Below, piece after piece: positions 17,554 to 26,796 of a stretch of 64,000 nucleotides of DNA (position 1 is its first letter; each line of letters begins with the position of its first letter). The stretch is from Mucilaginibacter aquariorum (GTDB taxonomy: Bacteria; Bacteroidota; Bacteroidia; Sphingobacteriales; Sphingobacteriaceae). The stretch is taken from the NCBI RefSeq assembly GCF_024498135.1, contig NZ_JANHOH010000001.1, positions 1,054,001 to 1,118,000 of the forward strand. Reading direction: 5' to 3'. The translations under genes and the position numbers were made by a program. A model generated the notes under the pieces. It saw only the letters and a program-made list of their open reading frames with translations. It was not told the DNA's origin and searched no databases.

Positions 17554-20500
17554 TTAAAAACCTACCTGTACACCCATTAATATGGTTCTTGGCTTAGGAA
17601 AGGAGCCGGCATCAAATCCCGGGTTAAACACGCCCGAAGTAAAGTCGGGGTTAAAGCCTTTATAAGCCTGGAACGAGTACAGGTTTTGGGCCGTACCATA
17701 AACCCTTAGGTTTGATACACCTTTAATAAGGTCCTTCTTGAAGGCATACCCCAACTGTACGGTATTAATGCGCAGGTATTTACCATTCTGCAGCCAGCCC
17801 TTGCGGTTCGAGTCGCGCTGGTTTTGGTTAGGATCGTTTTGAACCACGCGAGGGATATCGGTATTAGTGTTGGTCGGTGTCCAGCGATTTAATATATCAG
17901 TGCTCCTGTTGATGTAATCAGTAGTCAGCATCAGATCGCGGTATAAGCGACTGTTAATCAGGAAGCCGGAACTGCCGGAAGTGAATACAGAAATGTCAAA
18001 ACGTTTATACGCCGCCGAAAGGTTCAGGCCGTAATTTAATTTAGGTATTGCGCTGCCCAGATAAGTACGGTCCGCAGGGGTTACTACACCGTCACCGTTG
18101 ATATCCCTGAACTTGATATCACCGGGCGCGGTGCCCGCTTCCTGTCTGGCGTGCGCGTCGATTTCTGCCTGATTTTGGAAAATGCCTTCGGCCACGTAGC
18201 CATAATGCTCACCAATTTCACCACCTACTTCGGTTTTTGAACCCACGCCATATATGGGCTCGTTATTACCGCCCAATGCAAGCACTTTGTTCCTTACAGT
18301 GGCGATATTGGCCGCAACATCCCAGGTAAATTCGCCTGTACGTTTATGATAAGCCACTGTAACTTCAACCCCCCGGTTACGTAAAGTAGCCGCGTTAACT
18401 ACCGGTGCCTGGTTTACAGAACCTGTTGATGAAGGGATTGGTACACCTACTAATACATCAGCGGTTTTGCTGTTATAATACTCAGCCGACAGGTCGACAG
18501 CGCCATTCAACAAAGTGGCGTCAAAACCCAGGTTGGTTGTTGAACGGCTTTCCCATTTAATGTTCTCCGAAACCAGGTTGGTTACCAGCCCGCCGGTAAC
18601 CTTCGTATTATTAAAATTATAAACGATGTTGGAGTTAATGTATGAAGTGTACAGATAATCGCCGATATTTTGGTTCCCCAGTTTACCGTAGCCACCTCTG
18701 AATTTCAGGTCACTGACGATATTCTTAAGCGGAGCAAAGAATTCCTCGCTCGAAATACGCCAGGCCAAAGCAGCCGATGGAAAATAACCATACCGGTGAT
18801 CAGGCGCAAAACGCGATGACCCATCGCGGCGTAATGTAGCAGTTAACAGGTAACGATCATCAAAATTATAGTTCACCCTGCCAAAGTATGATGATAATGT
18901 ACTTTCAGATTTAGTGCCATCAGTGGTTTTGTTAGTCCCGTTACTCAAAGTAAGGTATGGTGCAATAACATTTTCGGAATGGCCGTAAAGGTTTTGAAAA
19001 TTATTTTGCTGGTATGACTGGCCTAACAACACGTCAACAGCGTGCTTACCAAACCGCTTGTTATAGGTTATCGTATTTTCTATCTGCGCTGTGGTGTACA
19101 AACGCTCGGTATTATCCAGGCGCGAAATGGCTTGGTTAAAAAAGTAACCCAGGTCAAAAGGAGGCTGGTATGAAAAATCATTAGCCAATACCTTATCATA
19201 ACCCAGGCTGGTTTTAAACCTTAAACTATGCCCTTTGTATTTTAGCAGGTCTATTTCACCAAAGGCGCTGGCGAATATCCGGTCAACGTCGGTATAGTTT
19301 TTTATCAGCGAGTTGATACCTACCGCGTTGAGCGAGATTACATTTTGAACCGTGGACAGGATACCGCCGAAACCGCCAACCTTTGTAGGGTCATATAATT
19401 GCTGGGTTGGCACAGCTTCGATTAAATCGATAATAAGCGGTGGCCTGTTACCTGTGAGGATATCAGAACGATAAGTTAACGCGTTTTCATGTGAATGGGT
19501 GTAAACCACTGACTCACCGAACCTGAAGATCCCCTTTTCGCCGGTTGTATTTACACGGGTCGAATAACGGTCATAAGTTGGACCATTACCCACAAAAGTT
19601 CCTTTATTACCAAAATAATCTAAGGAAACATTATAGGTAAAATGCTCACTTCCGCCCGAAAAATTCAGATCATGATTCTGGCGGTTACCGTTCTTTTGAC
19701 CTACTTTTTGCCAGTCGGTATCCGTATTGCTCACAAAAACTGACGACGCCGGATCGTTGCCGGGGATAAGGGGTAAACCGGCATTGGTATTGACCTCGTT
19801 AATAACGGTTTGGTATTGTACCCTGTTAAGTACGGGGATTCTTTGCCAGATCTTGTCTACGCCATAATAAGCGCTGTAATCAATTTTGAAGGCCGTATTT
19901 TTTTTTCCCTGCTTTGTGGTGATAATTACCACACCATTGGCGGCCCTTGAGCCATAAATAGCCGCCGCCGATGCATCCTTTAACACCTGCATTGATTCGA
20001 TATCATTGGGGTTAAAATCACGCGGGGAGTTTGACATCGCAACTCCATCAATTACATAGAGAGGCGCTGAATCGCCAAAGGTATTAAACCCTCTAATCCG
20101 TACACTCGGGAAAGCGCCGGGCTGGCCATCGCTGTTAACAACAACACCTGCCACCCTGCCCTGCAATAATTGCGACATATCATTGGTAGAGAGCTTTTTG
20201 GCTTCTTTAGCATCTACAATACCCACAGAACCGGTAATGTCTTTCTTTTTTACACCACCATAACCTACTACAATTACCTCGTTAAGTGAGCTTGATGCAG
20301 GCAGGAGTTTTACATTAACTACCGTGCTGCCATTGAGCGGCAGCTCCTGCTGGTTAAAACCAACATAAGAAAATACCAATACGACGTTGTTGGCATTTGC
20401 ATCAGGAATGTTTAAGGCATATTTGCCATTTACATCGGTTTGGGTACCTAATTCTGATTTTTTTACTTTTATACTCACCCCCGCCAATGGCTGGTTAGTT

Positions 20501-20913
20501 TCGTCTGTTACGATTCCTGTTACCGTAACCGCGGAAAGGATGCTTCCTTTTTCGGATAAAATAACAAGGTTATTGTCGCTCAGCGTATATCCCAGGTTGG
20601 TTTTATGGAGCAAAGCGTTCATTACCTCATCCAGTGAGGCATCCTTGGTATTCAAACTGGCCGGCAAGTTGTTTTTCGCCAGCACATCATCATTGTACAA
20701 AAAGTGGTAATCAGATTTTTTTTCAATCTCTCTGAGCGCTTTCTTTAACGGCACTTTCTCAAAACTGACATTTATTTTGGTCTGACCATACCCTTTGGAA
20801 AACGCCTGCATGGAAGAGACGATGACCAGAATAAGGATAAATTTAAACATAAGAAGTACTTTCAAAAATTGGTTCCGCCGCACTTGGTTAATGCGGTGTG
20901 CATTTTTTTTCAT
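17554..20913 (-). CDS. SusC/RagA TonB-linked outer-membrane transporter with STN domain (arabinan locus)
   Basis: 1119 residues. They comprise a signal region (LMFKFILILVIVSSMQAFS), an STN domain (about 45-118), a carboxypeptidase-regulatory-like domain (about 130-205), a TonB plug with the SusC-type EVIVVGYG and VVIITTKQGK motifs, and a long barrel ending in ILMGVQVGF. The STN domain again pairs with a FecR/sigma couple immediately upstream. Together with the (frameshifted) SusD and GH43 enzymes it should import arabino-oligosaccharides. That substrate is inferred from the GH43 neighbours, not from the sequence of this protein. Confidence 0.94.
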   Translation of the reverse strand: MKKNAHRINQVRRNQFLKVLLMFKFILILVIVSSMQAFSKGYGQTKINVSFEKVPLKKALREIEKKSDYHFLYNDDVLAKNNLPASLNTKDASLDEVMNALLHKTNLGYTLSDNNLVILSEKGSILSAVTVTGIVTDETNQPLAGVSIKVKKSELGTQTDVNGKYALNIPDANANNVVLVFSYVGFNQQELPLNGSTVVNVKLLPASSSLNEVIVVGYGGVKKKDITGSVGIVDAKEAKKLSTNDMSQLLQGRVAGVVVNSDGQPGAFPSVRIRGFNTFGDSAPLYVIDGVAMSNSPRDFNPNDIESMQVLKDASAAAIYGSRAANGVVIITTKQGKKNTAFKIDYSAYYGVDKIWQRIPVLNRVQYQTVINEVNTNAGLPLIPGNDPASSVFVSNTDTDWQKVGQKNGNRQNHDLNFSGGSEHFTYNVSLDYFGNKGTFVGNGPTYDRYSTRVNTTGEKGIFRFGESVVYTHSHENALTYRSDILTGNRPPLIIDLIEAVPTQQLYDPTKVGGFGGILSTVQNVISLNAVGINSLIKNYTDVDRIFASAFGEIDLLKYKGHSLRFKTSLGYDKVLANDFSYQPPFDLGYFFNQAISRLDNTERLYTTAQIENTITYNKRFGKHAVDVLLGQSYQQNNFQNLYGHSENVIAPYLTLSNGTNKTTDGTKSESTLSSYFGRVNYNFDDRYLLTATLRRDGSSRFAPDHRYGYFPSAALAWRISSEEFFAPLKNIVSDLKFRGGYGKLGNQNIGDYLYTSYINSNIVYNFNNTKVTGGLVTNLVSENIKWESRSTTNLGFDATLLNGAVDLSAEYYNSKTADVLVGVPIPSSTGSVNQAPVVNAATLRNRGVEVTVAYHKRTGEFTWDVAANIATVRNKVLALGGNNEPIYGVGSKTEVGGEIGEHYGYVAEGIFQNQAEIDAHARQEAGTAPGDIKFRDINGDGVVTPADRTYLGSAIPKLNYGLNLSAAYKRFDISVFTSGSSGFLINSRLYRDLMLTTDYINRSTDILNRWTPTNTNTDIPRVVQNDPNQNQRDSNRKGWLQNGKYLRINTVQLGYAFKKDLIKGVSNLRVYGTAQNLYSFQAYKGFNPDFTSGVFNPGFDAGSFPKPRTILMGVQVGF

Positions 20914-20981
20914 AATTTAGCATTAAGGTTATTTAACTATTTGGTTTATAGAAGGACTGGTAGTTAACTTGTACCATTTAC

Positions 20982-21009
20982 ATGGGGGAATGCGTCAACA
21001 TTTCCCCAT
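20982..21009 (+). other. Hairpin followed by T-run between FecR and SusC
   Basis: ATGGGGGAATG and CATTTCCCCAT form an 11-bp stem with one imperfect pair and a 6-base loop, followed on the plus strand by eight T residues (21009-21016). In that orientation it looks like an intrinsic terminator. It faces against the FecR-SusC genes and no plus-strand gene precedes it, so it may stop antisense transcripts or act in the SusC leader. Confidence 0.4.
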
Positions 21010-21069
21010 TTTTTTTGGCGTAGTCTTTAGATAGTTATTTATGCATAGGCATTTATGATTGGTTAATAA

Positions 21070-22149
21070 TTAATGAATTACAATTTGATTGTTATTAATT
21101 TTATAGTGGAAATTGGTTGTGGTTTGTAAAGCCTTTAAGGCTTTGTTAATTGGTTCATTCTGGAATTTGCCGGTAAATCTTAGTTTTTTCACCTTTTCGT
21201 TGTCAAAAACAATAGAAACATTATAACGGCGTTCCAGCTTTTTAGCGAGCCCCTCAAAATCCTCGGCATCAAAGGCCAGCTTATTTTCTAACCAAAGCGC
21301 TTCTGATGGTAAAGTATCCTGTTTAGCCTGATGGATCCTGCTTAGTGCAATCAGAGGTGTTTCTTCGCCTACGTTTGCCTGTTGTTTATTGGCTTTACCT
21401 GCAACGTTTTCATTATTTATAACAGTTAATTTTTCTGATGGCTTGAGAATAATCTTCTTTTCGGGGTTTCGTAAAACAGTTAGTTCTATTTGCCCGCGTA
21501 GCAGCGCGGCTTCAGAAGTTTTATCATTTTTATAGGACCGTAAGTTGAAGCGGGTGCCCAACACCCTGATACTGATGGTTGGGGTCGTTACTATAAACGG
21601 ATGTCTGGCATCTTTCACCACATCAAAAAAAGCTTCGCCAACCAATGATACCTTCCTTACATCCGTTCCAAAATCGTTGCCATAGGCCAACTTACTGCCT
21701 GAGTTTAGCCAGACCTTAGTACCATCGGGCAATTGAATTTTACTGATGCCATTTTTAGGGGCACTTATTTCGTTTGGCCTGTAATTAGCTGTATCGCCAT
21801 GACGTGTAAACAAAAATACCCCTAAAATTAAACTCGCGGCAACAAGCCAGGAAGCATGTTTAATGAATTTTATTACTTTTTGTTTAGCGTTAATGTCAGC
21901 AACCTTCGCGGCTTCTTCAGTTTCGTTTTTATCGGCAGCATCAAGTTTAACCTCAAAAGCCTCCCATGTGTTTAGTATTTTATCGTCGGAATTGTTTTGA
22001 TGCTCGTTTTCCCAGATCTCCTCGAGCAACCGGAGCGGATACTGCTCTCCTCCCCCCTGCTGCAACAGCTCCTCGAGTTCAAGCAGTTCTTCAGGCGAGG
22101 CTTCTCCGCTGAACTTTTTACCAATAAGTATCCAAACGTTATTAATCAT
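21070..22149 (-). CDS. FecR-family anti-sigma factor (DUF4974)
   Basis: 359 residues: a cytoplasmic N-terminus with many Glu residues, one membrane segment (HASWLVAASLILGVFLF, about 98-115), the FecR domain (LPDGTKVWLNSGSKLAYG) and a C-terminal DUF4974 domain (FTGKFQNEPINKALKALQTT) that ends in NNNQIVIH. It should gate the sigma factor encoded 62 bases upstream in response to the STN domain of the SusC gene downstream. Confidence 0.93.
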   Translation of the reverse strand: MINNVWILIGKKFSGEASPEELLELEELLQQGGGEQYPLRLLEEIWENEHQNNSDDKILNTWEAFEVKLDAADKNETEEAAKVADINAKQKVIKFIKHASWLVAASLILGVFLFTRHGDTANYRPNEISAPKNGISKIQLPDGTKVWLNSGSKLAYGNDFGTDVRKVSLVGEAFFDVVKDARHPFIVTTPTISIRVLGTRFNLRSYKNDKTSEAALLRGQIELTVLRNPEKKIILKPSEKLTVINNENVAGKANKQQANVGEETPLIALSRIHQAKQDTLPSEALWLENKLAFDAEDFEGLAKKLERRYNVSIVFDNEKVKKLRFTGKFQNEPINKALKALQTTTNFHYKINNNQIVIH

Positions 22150-22211
22150 TATTTATAGTTCTCTAATAATAGAGTCTGTAAATAATGAGAATACCCTAGT
22201 CAGAAAATTAA

Positions 22212-22802
22212 TTATTTTTTTAACGATTCACTAAAGGGCGAAAAGACTATCTGTTTTTTTGAACTTTCAATGCTTTTTGACAGCATTTTCATTGCATTCC
22301 CCATATGATATTCTACAGTTTTAACAGATATATCCAGCAATCCGGCAACATCCCGGTATTTTAAACCATCTTCCTTTACCAGTTTGAACACCAATCTGCA
22401 TTGCCCAGAGAGTTTACTTAAGGCGATATTAATAATTTTAGTGAGATCTTCGCAGGCAAGTTTGTCTTCACCGCTGGCAGAAGGCGCGGCTATCTCTACA
22501 TCAACATGGTCAATGTTTACGTTATTTACTTGTGCCTTTGAGAGATAGGTAAGCGATTTATTCTTTATAGCCGAATAGACATAAAAAGTAAAATTATTGA
22601 TCTCTGTTAAACCGGATCGCCTTATCCACAGGCTTAAAAGCACATCATCTGTAATCTCCTCTGCAAGCTCACTTGATTTCACCAGCGATTTAGCCAGGGT
22701 AAATAATTTATTATAATAAGCTATATATAACCTTTTGAAAGATGCCCGGCTGTTATTCAAAGCTATATCAATCAGCAGGTCCTTGATCTCTGTATCCAAC
22801 AT
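22212..22802 (-). CDS. ECF RNA polymerase sigma factor
   Basis: 196 residues with sigma-70 region 2 (about 18-85: RASFKRLYIAYYNKLFTLAK, EEITDDVLLSLW) and region 4 (about 125-180: LSGQCRLVFKLVKEDGLKYRD, DISVKTVEYHMGNAMKML). It heads the arabinan-type unit sigma-FecR-SusC-SusD-GH43. It should be released by the FecR protein when the SusC transporter senses its ligand. Confidence 0.92.
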   Translation of the reverse strand: MLDTEIKDLLIDIALNNSRASFKRLYIAYYNKLFTLAKSLVKSSELAEEITDDVLLSLWIRRSGLTEINNFTFYVYSAIKNKSLTYLSKAQVNNVNIDHVDVEIAAPSASGEDKLACEDLTKIINIALSKLSGQCRLVFKLVKEDGLKYRDVAGLLDISVKTVEYHMGNAMKMLSKSIESSKKQIVFSPFSESLKK

Positions 22803-22988
22803 CTTTAACTGGTTATATTTATTAATAAATTAAATATCCGCTTTCTTACTATCCGGCCGAAGAAACCTCAAATTAACATACCCATCTCTGGTATCCGGAT
22901 TTTGGTAATGCTGATCTGGTTATAATTGGTTTTTGGTGCATTAGCCACTGGCTAATTAAAAACTAAGATATGTTATTTTTTTATTGTT

Positions 22989-23437
22989 AAAAGAACACTT
23001 AAAAATAAAAATGAGTAGTACAGTAGTATTTCCTCCCCCATGGACAATCCAGGTGCCCAAAATATACCGTCAAAACCGGATACATAGAATTTATCCGGCC
23101 CGGCCGTGTACCCGGAGCAAAAACAGGAGCTGCAGTGTTCCATCTTACCGGATCTGTGTTCTTTTTACAACCAGAAATGGTCTGACCGTACCTATCGCCG
23201 CCGCTTTACAAAACCTGGCCGGTGAAAAGAAACTTTTCGTAAATAAATAAATAAATTGGTTAGCGCCTATTCTTAAGATTTCGGCTTTGTCTATTATTTA
23301 GTGTTCATTTAACACTTATAACAAAAATGGATTAAAATTCAACTAAGAATTTATCATTCAATTAAAATGAGCTGTAATTAGCAATTTATTAGCGTAAGCA
23401 ATACACACTTACATTTCATTTTTTTAAGTGTTCTTTT
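22989..23437. promoter_or_regulatory. Repeated AGTGTT/AACACT sites upstream of GH43 genes
   Basis: Three related sites lie between the sigma gene and the GH43 pair. Site 1 is AAAAGAACACTTAAAAA at 22989-23005. Site 2 is an AGTGTT-5-AACACT dyad at 23300-23316. Site 3 is TTTTTAAGTGTTCTTTT at 23421-23437, the exact reverse complement of site 1. Site 3 overlaps the -33 box of the GH43 promoter. This arrangement suits an operator set bound by one regulator, possibly with looping between sites 1 and 3. The regulator is not identified in the window. Confidence 0.55.
23040..23225 (+). pseudogene. Possible decayed small gene with an internal stop
   Basis: An ATG at 23040 opens a 61-codon frame broken only by a TAG at codon 16. 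After it, 45 codons stay open, with a basic end (KWSDRTYRRRFTKPGR) before TGA at 23223. I recognise no family. It may be a small gene with a point mutation or chance reading between operator sites. Confidence 0.22.
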
Positions 23438-23465
23438 GACAACTAAAAAATTTATCCTACCTTCG
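23436..23465 (+). promoter_or_regulatory. Bacteroidetes-type promoter for the GH43 pair
   Basis: TTG at 23436-23438, a 19-base spacer and TACCTTCG at 23458-23465 match the Bacteroidetes housekeeping promoter (TTG, 19-21 bases, TAnnTTTG) with one change. The GH43 start is at 23503, leaving a leader of about 30 bases. The -33 box overlaps operator site 3 (23421-23437). Confidence 0.6.
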
Positions 23466-23502
23466 GTTTCTTTCGGAGTAATAAAATTAAAACCCAAATA
23501 AT

Positions 23503-24522
23503 ATGGCGTTATTCAATAAAAAGGATGGAGTAATTATTTCTCTGGCTATAGTGGTCGCTTCAATGACTTTCAATGCATGTTCACCAGCTAAAGACGCGCG
23601 GAATATAACGGCCCTTAGACATTTAGACACAGCTGCAGGCAACCCCATAATAAAGAATAAATACACTGCGGACCCGGCCGCTTTGGTATATAAAGATAAA
23701 GTGTATCTGTACACCGGACATGACGTGGCGCTGCCTGAAAAGAATTTTTATGAGATGCATGAATGGCTGTGCTACTCATCACAGGACATGGTACACTGGA
23801 CGGAGCACCCCTCACCATTAAATGTAAAGGATTTTAAATGGGCTAAGGACGATGCCTGGGCATCGCAGGTTATTGAACGCGATGGTAAGTTTTACTGGTA
23901 CGTTGCGATTGAGCATGCTACGATGCCGGGCAAAGCGATCGGCGTTGCCATAGCTGATAATCCTATGGGTCCTTTTAAAGATGCCCGTGGTTCAGCGCTT
24001 ATTACCAATAACATGACCACTGATATTAAAATTGGCTGGGACGATATAGACCCTTCCGTAATTATTGATACCGACGGGCAAGCCTACCTTTTTTGGGGTA
24101 ACTCGGCTTGTTACTATGCCAAACTAAAACCCAACATGACCGAGCTTGATGGCCCGATAATAAAAATAAACGGTCTGCCGAATTTTACCGAAGCACCCTG
24201 GATACATAAACATGGCGACTGGTATTACCTGTCGTACGCCTATCAGTTTCCTGAAAAACTGGCTTATGCCATGAGCAAAAATATTAATGGTCCGTGGGAG
24301 TTTAAAGGCCTGTTTAACGAACTGGCAGGCAACTCCAATACTAACCACCAGGCTATCATCGAATTTAAGGATAAGTCGTACATTATTTACCATAACGGCG
24401 CCATCCCGCCAAACGGCGGCAGTTTCCGCCGCTCCGTTTGTATTGATTATCTGTATTATAACGACGATGGCTCTATAAAAAAAGTGGTAATGACTACAGA
24501 AGGCGTTAAGGAGGCTAAGTAG
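23503..24522 (+). CDS. GH43 family lipoprotein, arabinofuranosidase/xylosidase type
   Basis: 339 residues with a lipoprotein signal (FNAC, C26). The GH43 signs are TADPAALVYKDKVYLYTGHD with general base D57, DIDPSVIIDTDGQAYLFWGN with the second Asp, and NFTEAPWIHKHGDWYYLSYAY with the catalytic Glu. No C-terminal accessory domain is present, so it is a single five-bladed propeller. It probably removes arabinose or xylose units from the non-reducing end; the exact specificity cannot be read from the sequence. The next GH43 gene begins 22 bases later, so the two form an operon from the promoter at 23436. Confidence 0.87.
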   Translation: MALFNKKDGVIISLAIVVASMTFNACSPAKDARNITALRHLDTAAGNPIIKNKYTADPAALVYKDKVYLYTGHDVALPEKNFYEMHEWLCYSSQDMVHWTEHPSPLNVKDFKWAKDDAWASQVIERDGKFYWYVAIEHATMPGKAIGVAIADNPMGPFKDARGSALITNNMTTDIKIGWDDIDPSVIIDTDGQAYLFWGNSACYYAKLKPNMTELDGPIIKINGLPNFTEAPWIHKHGDWYYLSYAYQFPEKLAYAMSKNINGPWEFKGLFNELAGNSNTNHQAIIEFKDKSYIIYHNGAIPPNGGSFRRSVCIDYLYYNDDGSIKKVVMTTEGVKEAK

Positions 24523-24544
24523 TGTATGCTCTAAAATCATCATT

Positions 24545-25552
24545 ATGAAAAGGCTTTTATTACTACTATTAATTTATACCCTCCGCTCCGTTTGCAGCGC
24601 GCAGGAATTAAAAAGGGATATCTCCGTTCACGATCCGGTTATTATAAAACAGGATAGTCTTTATTATATATTTTGCACCGGTAATGGTATAGCCATGTGG
24701 TCATCAAAGGACATGGCGAATTGGAAAAAGGAGAAGGCTATTTTTGATACCGCCCCTCAATGGGCTGTGGACTCTATTCCAGGGTTTAAAGGTCATATTT
24801 GGGCACCTGATATTTCCTATCATAACGGCAAATATTACCTGTTTTACTCGGTGTCCGTGTTTGGTAAAAATACCTCGGCCATAGGTTTAGCGACTAATAC
24901 CACCTTGCACACAGGTGATCCCGCATATAAATGGGTTGACCATGGACGCATTATACAGTCTTATCCGGGGAAGACCAATTGGAACGCGATTGACCCGAAT
25001 TTGATAGAGGATGAAAAAGGTACGCCCTATCTTACGTTTGGCTCATTTTGGGATGGATTGAAGATGGTGAAACTAAATAAAGACAGACTAAGTGTAGCAG
25101 AAGACATTGCATACCTCCCAACCATTGCCAGCCGAAAAAAAAGTGCTTCAGCAACTAATCCGCCTGCTGTTGACGGTAACCCGGTTGATGCAGGCGGAAA
25201 TGCCATTGAAGCACCGTTTATCTACAAAAAAGATAAGTATTACTATCTTTTCGCATCTACAGATTACTGTTGTAAGGGACCGAAAAGTACGTACAAAATG
25301 ATCATAGGCCGGTCTAAAGAAATAAAAGGACCTTACATTGATAAGAATGGAGTTTCCCTGCAAACAGGTGGCGGCACATTGGTTTTAGAAGGCGATGGTA
25401 AGTGGTATGGCGTAGGTCATAATGCCGTAGCCAATTTTAATGGCATGGACTATCTCGTATTTCATGCATATGATGCTTCAGATAAAGGCATACCGAAGCT
25501 AAGAATAGAGAAATTGCACTGGAAAAGCGGTTGGCCCGTTATAACTAAATAA
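24545..25552 (+). CDS. GH43 family secreted arabinanase-type hydrolase
   Basis: 335 residues with a cleavable signal peptide (LLLLLLIYTLRSVCSAQ). The GH43 residues are the general base D30 in SVHDPVIIKQDSLYYIF, the Asp in WNAIDPNLIEDEKGTPYLTF, and the catalytic Glu in NAIEAPFIYKKDKYYYLF. The GSFWDGLKMVKL segment is typical of endo-1,5-alpha-L-arabinanases. With no lipobox it is probably periplasmic or released, in contrast to its lipoprotein neighbour. The pair suggests stepwise cutting: surface endo-cut, periplasmic trimming. Confidence 0.87.
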   Translation: MKRLLLLLLIYTLRSVCSAQELKRDISVHDPVIIKQDSLYYIFCTGNGIAMWSSKDMANWKKEKAIFDTAPQWAVDSIPGFKGHIWAPDISYHNGKYYLFYSVSVFGKNTSAIGLATNTTLHTGDPAYKWVDHGRIIQSYPGKTNWNAIDPNLIEDEKGTPYLTFGSFWDGLKMVKLNKDRLSVAEDIAYLPTIASRKKSASATNPPAVDGNPVDAGGNAIEAPFIYKKDKYYYLFASTDYCCKGPKSTYKMIIGRSKEIKGPYIDKNGVSLQTGGGTLVLEGDGKWYGVGHNAVANFNGMDYLVFHAYDASDKGIPKLRIEKLHWKSGWPVITK

Positions 25553-25684
25553 ATCGGTCGGGATGATTGCGACTGGAGGCTTAACGTCCAATACCATGGT
25601 AGCACCATTTGCTGATGTATGTACAAGACGGCCATTGAGGCAAAGCCTTCGCCTCTGTCGAATAGAAGGCCGGGAACATGGCGG

Positions 25685-26299
25685 CTATTTTTGATGCTTC
25701 CAAAACCTGCCTTTTCCTTCGGCTATCCACTCCAAAGCTTCATTTATCCTTTTTTGACGTGTTTCGTCTGTCTTAGCATCGCTGATCCAAATTATGTACT
25801 CTTTGCGGAACGAATTGGACCTACTTTCGAACACCTCCTTTGCTTTGAGATTAGCCATTAAAGCAGCCATTAGGTAATCGGGTGTTTCAAGCACCTTGGG
25901 TTTAACACTTTCAGGCTTCACGCGTTTTATTTTGATACCTTTTTCATTTAACTGCCTGGCCTCATCGAGCATGGCTGTAAATTCTTCGTCCGGCGGCAAC
26001 TCCCTTAGGTTAGTAATCTTTCCCAGAAATCTTTGGATAGGTTTCAGGCCCTTGTTTGCCTTTAGCCGCGGGGCGCTCATTATTTCGTCCCTCAGGAACG
26101 TAAAAGAGCAATGATTTTTGTAGGACGCCATCACGAACAAGTTATCGTTCTTATGTTCGAAATGTGGGATACCCCATTTTATAACTTCCGTTACATCGGG
26201 ACAGCGTTCGTGAACAAGCTTGCGCCAATGCTCCATAATGGGTTTTGCAAACGCTGCTGCATTTGCAATATAGCTGTCTATCGCTGAGTTGTAGTTCAT
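25685..26299 (-). CDS. YdeI/OmpD-associated (DUF1801-type) protein
   Basis: 204 residues. The N-terminal half is a DUF1801-like fold (EVIKWGIPHFEHKNDNLFVM and CSFTFLRDEIM). The C-terminal half is the YdeI/OmpD-associated helical part (PDYLMAALMANLKAKEVFES, then WISDAKTDETRQKRINEALEW). YdeI of E. coli is linked to peptide-stress resistance, but the molecular activity of the family is not firmly known. It follows the VOC gene by 10 bases, so the two are probably co-transcribed. Confidence 0.85.
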   Translation of the reverse strand: MNYNSAIDSYIANAAAFAKPIMEHWRKLVHERCPDVTEVIKWGIPHFEHKNDNLFVMASYKNHCSFTFLRDEIMSAPRLKANKGLKPIQRFLGKITNLRELPPDEEFTAMLDEARQLNEKGIKIKRVKPESVKPKVLETPDYLMAALMANLKAKEVFESRSNSFRKEYIIWISDAKTDETRQKRINEALEWIAEGKGRFWKHQK

Positions 26300-26309
26300 G
26301 TCTTAAATT

Positions 26310-26717
26310 TTAGGCTTGCGGAAACTGGCTCAAATCCACATATGCCATTTCCCATTTATGGCCATCAAGATCTGCAAAACTGTGTTGATACATAAAACCA
26401 TGGTCTTTTGCGGACGCATAGAGAGTCCCGCCCAATGATTTGGCTTTGCTTATAAATCCCTTCACTTCATCTGCTGATCCGGCGTCGAGTGCGATTAGCA
26501 CTTCTGTAGAACGATGGGCATCGCATATTTCGGTATCGATAAAAGATTTAAAATAAGCCTCCGTGAGCAGCATTACAAAAATACTGTCGCTAACGACCAT
26601 GCATCCGGCCTTGTCATCGGTAAACTGAGGATTGAATGAAAATCCTAAGTCCTGAAAAAACTGCTTTGATCTGTTAAGATCTTGTACGGGTAGATTGATA
26701 AACACTTTGCTTGGCAT
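26310..26717 (-). CDS. VOC-family (glyoxalase/bleomycin-resistance-like) protein
   Basis: 135 residues from the ATG at 26717 (MPSKVFINLPVQDLNRSKQF). The longer frame needs a non-ATG start and adds nothing recognisable. It has two betaalphabetabetabeta halves: FINLPVQDLNRSKQFFQDLG opens the first and HSFADLDGHKWEMAYVD closes the second with the usual Glu metal-ligand position. It resembles the PhnB/lactoylglutathione-lyase-like group common in Bacteroidetes. The substrate is unknown. It probably shares a transcript with the YdeI-like gene. Confidence 0.85.
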   Translation of the reverse strand: MPSKVFINLPVQDLNRSKQFFQDLGFSFNPQFTDDKAGCMVVSDSIFVMLLTEAYFKSFIDTEICDAHRSTEVLIALDAGSADEVKGFISKAKSLGGTLYASAKDHGFMYQHSFADLDGHKWEMAYVDLSQFPQA

Positions 26718-26796
26718 ACAATTAAAATTTGAATACAAATAAAATTAACTCCACTTTGAAATACATATCAAAATCTTGGATAAACAGGTCAATTCC

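Noticed and set aside
22984..23250. 88-codon plus-strand frame
   Set aside because: Composition is not protein-like, it begins inside operator site 1, and another frame in the same place reads better; neither is convincing.
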